Assembly: GCF_014644495.1 (NCBI RefSeq)
Contig: NZ_BMKU01000002.1
Coordinates: forward strand, 186,001-250,000
Direction: 5' to 3'
From: Pseudarthrobacter polychromogenes
GTDB lineage: Bacteria; Actinomycetota; Actinomycetes; Actinomycetales; Micrococcaceae
Length of the DNA: 64,000 nt
Notes under the pieces: model-generated
What the model was told of the DNA's origin: nothing
The model's database searches: none
What the model saw: only the letters and a program-made list of their open reading frames with translations
Translations under genes and position numbers: made by a program
Shown here: positions 59,226-64,000 of the stretch, piece after piece
Numbering within the stretch: the first letter of the stretch is position 1
How the letters are laid out: each line of letters begins with the position of its first letter

Positions 59226-62200
59226 ATGAGCCTTCCCGGCCCGTCCAATCACGGTCCGTCCCTGGACGGACTCCGCCGCGCACTCGCCGCGGACCAGACC
59301 TTCGCGCGCGTCCGCGCCGAGGCTGCCCGCGGCTTCGCGGTCCGCGGCCAGGATTACCAGATCAGCGCACCCGCCGGGCTGAGGGCTGTGCTTCTTGCTG
59401 AGATGGCGGACGGCATAGCCGCAGCCGGCACAGCGGACGACGCCGGCGGGTCCGGTGTGGTTCTGGCCGTCACCGCGACCGGCCGTGAGGCTGAGGACCT
59501 GACGGCAGCGCTGCGGGCATTCCTGCCGGCCGACTGCGTGGCCGAGTTTCCCAGCTGGGAGACCCTGCCGCACGAGCGCCTCTCGCCTCGTTCAGACACT
59601 GTGGGCCGGCGACTCTCAGTGCTTCGCCGGCTGGCGCATCCGGAAACGTCGACGGCGGGCCCAGTCCGGATTGTGGTGGCTCCCGTCCGCGCCGTGGTCC
59701 AGCCGGTGGTCGCAGGCCTGGGCGAGCTCGTCCCGGTTACCTTGAAGGTGGGCCAGGAACGGCCCTTCACCGAGGTGGTGCGGAGCCTCTCCGACGCAGC
59801 CTACGCCCGGGTGGACATGGTGACGCACCGCGGTGAATTTGCCGTCCGCGGCGGGATCATCGACGTCTTTCCGCCCACCGAGGACCACCCCATCCGCGTG
59901 GAATTCTTTGGCGACGAAGTGGACCAGATGCGCTGGTTCGCCGTGGCAGACCAGCGCTCGCTGTCCTCGCCCGGCCTGCACCACCCCACCGAGCTGCACG
60001 CGCCGCCCTGCCGCGAAATCCTCATCACCCCGTCCGTGATGTCCCGGGCAGCCACCCTCAAGGCGCAGCTCCCGGCAGCGGCAGACATGCTTGAAAAGAT
60101 CGCCGGCGGGATCGCCGTGGAGGGCATGGAATCCCTGGCTCCGGTGCTGGTGGACGCCATGGTCCCGTTCGTGGAGCAACTGCCTGCGGGTTCCATCTCG
60201 GTCATCATTGAACCCGAGAAAGTCCGCACCCGCGCCCACGACCTCGCGGCCACCAACGAGGAGTTCCTCGAAGCGGCCTGGTCCACCGCGTCCGACGGCG
60301 GCACGGCGCCTTTGGACCTGACCTCGCAGGCGAGTGCCGCGCTCCACTCCGCCAGCTTCCGGTCCCTCACGGAAACGCGCACCTCCTCCCTGGAGCACGG
60401 GGTCTCCTGGTGGTCCATCACGTCGCTGGCGCAGGACGAGGAACTGCTCCCGGATATTGACGTCCTGAACCTGCATGCCAGGGAACCGCGGGGCTACCAG
60501 GGCGATGTGGCCGAGATGATGGACTTCATCGGTTCCCACGTCCGGGACCAGTGGCGGATCGTCGTCGCCACTGAAGGCCCCGGGCCCGCCCAGCGCCTGG
60601 CGGAGCTGTTCCACGAGAACGACATCCCCTGCGCCCGGGTGGACAGCCTGGACCACGAGCCCCAGGCGGGCATCATCGAGGTGACCACTGCCGCCGTCGG
60701 ACGCGGTTTTGTCCTGGACGGCCTCAAACTGGGCCTGCTCACCGAAGCCGACCTGCTGGGGCGCACCTCCGCCGGATCCACCAAGGACATGCGCCGGATG
60801 CCTTCTAAGCGGCGGAACGCGGTGGACCCGCTGCAGCTCGTCGCCGGGGACCACGTGGTCCACGAACAGCATGGCATTGGAAAGTTCGTGGAATTGATCC
60901 AGAGGAAGGTCGCCGGTGGCGGTGACGGGGTGCGCGAGTACCTGGTGCTGGAGTATGCACCGTCCAAGCGCGGCGCGCCGGGGGACCGGCTCTTCGTTCC
61001 CACGGACCAGCTGGACCAGGTGACCCGCTACGTGGGCGGGGATACCCCCGTCCTGAGCAAGATGGGCGGCGCGGACTGGGCCAGCACCAAGTCCAAGGCG
61101 CGCAAGGCCGTCAAGGAGATCGCCGGGGAGCTCATCCGGCTGTACTCTGCCCGGATGGCATCCCGCGGGCACGCATTCGGGCCTGACACCCCCTGGCAGC
61201 GCGAGCTGGAGGAAGCCTTCCCCTACGTGGAGACCCCGGACCAGCTGACCACCATCAACGAGGTCAAGGCCGACATGGAGCGCGAGATCCCCATGGACCG
61301 GCTGGTCTCCGGCGACGTGGGCTACGGCAAGACGGAGATCGCGGTACGCGCCGCGTTCAAGGCGGTCCAGGACGGCAAGCAGGTGGCCGTCCTCGTGCCC
61401 ACCACGCTGCTGGCCCAGCAGCACTACGAGACCTTCACCGAACGGTTCTCCGGCTTCCCCCTGCGCGTGAAGCCGCTCTCCCGTTTCCAGGCGTCCAAGG
61501 AAGCCAAGGAGACGGCGGAAGGCGTCAAGAACGGCACCGTGGACGTGGTGATCGGCACGCACCGGCTCCTGTCCAAGGATTTCGAGTTCAAGGACCTTGG
61601 CCTGGTGATCGTGGACGAGGAACAGCGCTTCGGGGTGGAGCATAAGGAAGCGCTCAAGAAGATGCGCACCAACGTGGACGTGCTCGCCATGAGCGCAACC
61701 CCCATCCCGCGCACCCTGGAGATGTCCCTCACCGGCATCCGGGAAACCTCCACCCTGGCCACGCCGCCGGAGGAACGGCACCCGGTCCTGACGTACGTGG
61801 GCCCCTACACGGACAAACAGACCTCCGCCGCCATCCGCCGGGAGCTGATGCGCGAAGGCCAGGTGTTCTTCGTCCACAACCGGGTGTCCACCATCGAACG
61901 GACGGCCGCCAAGATCCGTGAGCTGGTGCCCGAGGCCCGGGTCGAGGTGGCGCACGGCAAGATGTCCGAAAGCCGCCTGGAACAGATCATCGTGGACTTC
62001 TGGGAGAAGCGCTTTGACGTCCTGGTGTGCACGACCATCATCGAAACCGGGCTGGACATCTCCAACGCCAACACCCTGATCGTGGACGGCGCGGACAAGT
62101 ACGGCCTGTCCCAGCTGCACCAGCTCCGCGGACGCGTGGGCCGCGGCCGGGAACGCGCCTACGCTTACTTCCTCTACCCGTCGGAGAAGCCGCTAGGCGA

Positions 62201-62897
62201 GGTGGCCCTGGAGCGGCTCAAAGCCGTGGCCACGCACAACGAGCTCGGCGCGGGCATGCAGCTGGCCATGAAGGACCTGGAAATCCGCGGTGCCGGCAAC
62301 CTGCTGGGCGGTGAACAGTCCGGCCACATCCAGGGCGTCGGATTCGACCTGTACATCCGCCTTGTGGGCGAGGCCGTGGCGGACTTCCGCGGCGAGGCCG
62401 AGGAAAAGGCAGCAGAGATGAAGATCGAACTGCCGGTGAACGCCCACCTTCCGCACGACTACGTGCCTGGGGAGCGGCTGCGCCTGGAGGCGTACCGCAA
62501 GCTCGCCGCTGCGCTCACCAACGAGGCCATCGACGAGGTCCTGGCGGAACTGGTGGACCGGTACGGAGAGCCGCCGCTGCCGGCCCAGAACCTTGTGTCC
62601 GTGGCCCGCTTCCGCGTGGGCGCCCGTAAAGCCGGCCTGTCCGATGTTGCCCTGCAGGGCAACTTCATCAAGTTCTCGCCGGCCACCCTTCCGGAATCCA
62701 AAGTCATGCGGCTGAATCGCATGTATCCGGGGTCCCAGTCCAAGCCGGCGCTTGATGCCGTGCTGGTCCCCAAACCGAAGACGGCAAGGATCGGCGGGCG
62801 TGACCTGCAGGATGCGGAGATCCTGGAATGGGCCAACGGGGTCATCCGCAACATCTTCTCCGACGCGCCGCTCGCCGCCCCGGCAGTCAGCGGATAG
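59226..62897 (+). CDS. mfd: Transcription-repair coupling factor
   Basis: Removes RNA polymerase stalled at lesions and recruits UvrA. The 1223-residue protein has the UvrB-like N-terminal modules, the RNA-polymerase-binding RID/KOW region (about 535-600, HVVHEQHGIGKFVELI), then an RecG-like helicase with Walker A GDVGYGKTE (about 696-704), Walker B DEEQRFGVEH (797-806), the SATPIPRTLEMSLTGIR motif III (about 825) and a C-terminal TRG and D7. Length matches the family (about 1150-1220). Next gene on the same strand starts 4 nt later. Confidence 0.97.
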   Translation: MSLPGPSNHGPSLDGLRRALAADQTFARVRAEAARGFAVRGQDYQISAPAGLRAVLLAEMADGIAAAGTADDAGGSGVVLAVTATGREAEDLTAALRAFLPADCVAEFPSWETLPHERLSPRSDTVGRRLSVLRRLAHPETSTAGPVRIVVAPVRAVVQPVVAGLGELVPVTLKVGQERPFTEVVRSLSDAAYARVDMVTHRGEFAVRGGIIDVFPPTEDHPIRVEFFGDEVDQMRWFAVADQRSLSSPGLHHPTELHAPPCREILITPSVMSRAATLKAQLPAAADMLEKIAGGIAVEGMESLAPVLVDAMVPFVEQLPAGSISVIIEPEKVRTRAHDLAATNEEFLEAAWSTASDGGTAPLDLTSQASAALHSASFRSLTETRTSSLEHGVSWWSITSLAQDEELLPDIDVLNLHAREPRGYQGDVAEMMDFIGSHVRDQWRIVVATEGPGPAQRLAELFHENDIPCARVDSLDHEPQAGIIEVTTAAVGRGFVLDGLKLGLLTEADLLGRTSAGSTKDMRRMPSKRRNAVDPLQLVAGDHVVHEQHGIGKFVELIQRKVAGGGDGVREYLVLEYAPSKRGAPGDRLFVPTDQLDQVTRYVGGDTPVLSKMGGADWASTKSKARKAVKEIAGELIRLYSARMASRGHAFGPDTPWQRELEEAFPYVETPDQLTTINEVKADMEREIPMDRLVSGDVGYGKTEIAVRAAFKAVQDGKQVAVLVPTTLLAQQHYETFTERFSGFPLRVKPLSRFQASKEAKETAEGVKNGTVDVVIGTHRLLSKDFEFKDLGLVIVDEEQRFGVEHKEALKKMRTNVDVLAMSATPIPRTLEMSLTGIRETSTLATPPEERHPVLTYVGPYTDKQTSAAIRRELMREGQVFFVHNRVSTIERTAAKIRELVPEARVEVAHGKMSESRLEQIIVDFWEKRFDVLVCTTIIETGLDISNANTLIVDGADKYGLSQLHQLRGRVGRGRERAYAYFLYPSEKPLGEVALERLKAVATHNELGAGMQLAMKDLEIRGAGNLLGGEQSGHIQGVGFDLYIRLVGEAVADFRGEAEEKAAEMKIELPVNAHLPHDYVPGERLRLEAYRKLAAALTNEAIDEVLAELVDRYGEPPLPAQNLVSVARFRVGARKAGLSDVALQGNFIKFSPATLPESKVMRLNRMYPGSQSKPALDAVLVPKPKTARIGGRDLQDAEILEWANGVIRNIFSDAPLAAPAVSG

Positions 62898-62901
62898 CCG
62901 C

Positions 62902-63717
62902 ATGATGGGAGGACACCACGCCGCGTCGGGAGCCGCGGCGTGGGTGGCCATTGCCTCGACAGGCCCCTACACGCTGGGCTGGTACCCGCTGGATGCCACC
63001 GGGATCCTGATCGGCGGAATGGCGACGGCGGGAACAGCCCTGGTGTGTGACTGGGACCACCGGCACAGCACAGTAGCGAATTCCCTGCCGCCGCTGTCCA
63101 ACGTGATTGCCGTCGGAATTGAAAATGCCAGCGGCGGACACCGCCAGGGGACGCACTCCGTCCTCGGCGCGGCCTTCTTTGTCCTGCTGGCCACGCTGGC
63201 GGGGCAGGTCCAGCTGCAAACGGACTGGGGCCTGCTGTCCGTGGGCGCCGGGCTGCTGTGCATGTTCATGATCAACATTGCGGCCAAGGCCTTGAAGCTG
63301 TTCCCGAAGGCGGGGTTCATCAGCAATTGGATCTTTGCGCTGACCATGGCGGGCCTGGTCACCTGGTTCGCGCCGGACCAGTGGACCTGGCTTCCGGTAT
63401 CCATGCTGACGGGCGTTGTGGTCCATATCGTGGGGGACCTGGTCACCACCGGCGGTGTTCCTCTGCTGTGGCCCCTGGTGATCAGGCCGCCGAAACCCCT
63501 GCGCCGGGTGCCGCTGCTGCGCCAGGTGTGGCGGCCCAACGGGGCACTGTCCCTCCCGCTGCTGGGACGGGCCGGGTCAAAACGCGAGTGGCTTGTCCTG
63601 ATCCCGGTGAGCGCCTACGCCATGGTGGGCCTGTCCGTGGCCGCCTGGTCCTTGGCCAACGCCCACTGGGGCCGCGCGGCCGATGCCGCGGTGGCGTGGG
63701 CGCGCATCTGGTTCTGA
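62902..63717 (+). CDS. YdjM-like membrane-bound metal-dependent hydrolase (DUF457)
   Basis: A 271-residue integral membrane protein of the YdjM/DUF457 metal-dependent hydrolase family. Motifs with possible metal ligands: MGGHHAASGAAAW (2-14), CDWDHRHSTVANSLPPLS (about 49-66), GGHRQGTHSVLGA (about 78-90), and VHIVGDLVTTGGVPLLWPL (about 176-194), a conserved H-x-x-x-D. About six membrane segments. The substrate is unknown. ATG 62902, 4 nt after mfd; no clear ribosome site, so it may be read through coupling with mfd. Confidence 0.85.
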   Translation: MMGGHHAASGAAAWVAIASTGPYTLGWYPLDATGILIGGMATAGTALVCDWDHRHSTVANSLPPLSNVIAVGIENASGGHRQGTHSVLGAAFFVLLATLAGQVQLQTDWGLLSVGAGLLCMFMINIAAKALKLFPKAGFISNWIFALTMAGLVTWFAPDQWTWLPVSMLTGVVVHIVGDLVTTGGVPLLWPLVIRPPKPLRRVPLLRQVWRPNGALSLPLLGRAGSKREWLVLIPVSAYAMVGLSVAAWSLANAHWGRAADAAVAWARIWF

Positions 63718-63734
63718 ACCTGAAGCGGAAGCAA

Positions 63735-63768
63735 AAGACCCTTGGACAGTTTAATGTCCAAGGGTCTT
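63735..63768. terminator. Terminator of mfd and the DUF457 gene
   Basis: Perfect 14-bp stem AAGACCCTTGGACA with TGTCCAAGGGTCTT, loop GTTTAA; A/T-rich flanks on both sides. The convergent gene to the right could also use it. Confidence 0.9.
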
Positions 63769-63780
63769 GCGATTCATTAT

Positions 63781-63846
63781 CCCAACTGAGTAGCGCTAGG
63801 TGTCGTTTTGGCGCTTCATAACGACACTTAGCGCTACTCAGTTGGG
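63781..63846. repeat. Intergenic inverted repeat with 27-nt arms
   Basis: Arms 63781-63807 and 63820-63846 pair at 26 of 27 positions; the arms contain CAACTGAGTAGCGCTA and TAGCGCTACTCAGTTG; loop of 12 nt (TTGGCGCTTCAT). Arm length and perfection far exceed a terminator's need, and a separate one lies 12 nt upstream. Probably a dispersed repetitive palindrome or MITE-like element. Whether it recurs in the genome cannot be seen here. Confidence 0.75.
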
Positions 63847-63847
63847 G

Positions 63848-64000
63848 CTAGTGTTCGCCGGCGGAGTCCGAGCGGCCCAGGATGCTCTGCGGAATCCAGA
63901 AGGCCAGGGCAAACAGGCCAAGGCAGACTGCCATTGGCCAGGGGTTATCCAGTGTCAGGAAGGAGAGCGAGTACACGGATCCCAGGAACAGCGCGATCAT
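63848..64000 (-). CDS. Hypothetical membrane protein, 3' part (truncated by window edge)
   Basis: The last 50 codons of a minus-strand gene (stop TAG at 63848-63850). The peptide has one or two hydrophobic stretches (IALFLGSVYSLSFLTL and PMAVCLGLFALAFWIPQSIL) and a polar end GRSDSAGEH. The window ends exactly at an ATG in frame, so this might even be the start of a 50-residue protein, but a longer gene beyond the edge is more likely. No family recognised. Confidence 0.6.
   Translation of the reverse strand: MIALFLGSVYSLSFLTLDNPWPMAVCLGLFALAFWIPQSILGRSDSAGEH

Noticed and set aside
59616..62120. An 834-codon minus-strand frame inside mfd
   Set aside because: Shadow of mfd; no recognisable domain, His/Gly/Val-rich composition typical of antisense frames in high-GC DNA.

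Overview
The window is chromosomal DNA from a high-GC actinobacterium. Gene content (WhiB, RpfB, a FemAB-type peptidoglycan bridge enzyme, GtrA, PMT, the DUF3499/Trm112/AhcY block) and gene order point to Micrococcaceae, most likely Arthrobacter or Pseudarthrobacter; this is inference, since no rRNA or species marker is present. Almost all of it is ordinary, densely packed housekeeping sequence, with no phage, transposase, plasmid or CRISPR signal.

Layout. 1-2.6 kb: the 5' part of a TetR repressor with a candidate operator, fumarase C and a beta-carbonic anhydrase. 2.6-7 kb: a DUF4245 protein, class II fructose-bisphosphatase glpX, a FemAB-like enzyme and manA. 7-25.5 kb: a cell-envelope and regulatory block conserved in Actinobacteria (an LCP ligase, purE/purK, GtrA, a TIGR03089 protein, a WhiB factor, a giant membrane GT2, DUF5719, a zincin-like protein, DUF3499, a Trm112-like protein, ahcY), followed by an L,D-transpeptidase, RDD, SpoIIM-like and DUF1461 membrane proteins. 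25.5-37 kb: a long-chain acyl-CoA ligase, protein O-mannosyltransferase and rsmI (divergent), succinate-semialdehyde dehydrogenase, and a MoxR-DUF58-transglutaminase operon. 37-48.8 kb: the conserved run tatD-rpfB-ksgA-ispE-ABC-F-(TetR)-tRNA-Gln-glmU-prs-rplY-pth. 48.8-54.3 kb: two tandem STAND/LuxR regulators of about 900 residues that interrupt the usual pth...mfd order. 54.3-64 kb: a strongly structured non-coding stretch, sufS-sufU, small conserved proteins, an SDR/DUF2867 protein, mfd and a membrane metal-dependent hydrolase.

Function. Much of the window concerns wall and envelope building: precursor sugars (glpX, manA, glmU), lipid-linked glycosylation (GtrA, giant GT2, PMT), peptidoglycan cross-bridging and remodelling (FemAB, L,D-transpeptidase, RpfB), and polymer attachment (LCP). 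WhiB and the two LuxR proteins are the main regulators. Nucleotide and one-carbon genes (purE/purK, prs, ahcY) and translation and repair genes (ksgA, rsmI, pth, rplY, mfd) make up the rest.

Promoters. A recurring feature is a TANNNT -10 hexamer (mostly TAGGCT or TAGGAT) exactly 6-8 nt upstream of an ATG or GTG. It implies that about a dozen genes are transcribed as leaderless mRNAs, and it fixes several start codons. The least explained parts are the structured region at 54.38-54.70 kb, the GT2 gene that seems to need an ATT start, the 506-bp spacer after the ABC-F gene, and three long inverted repeats.
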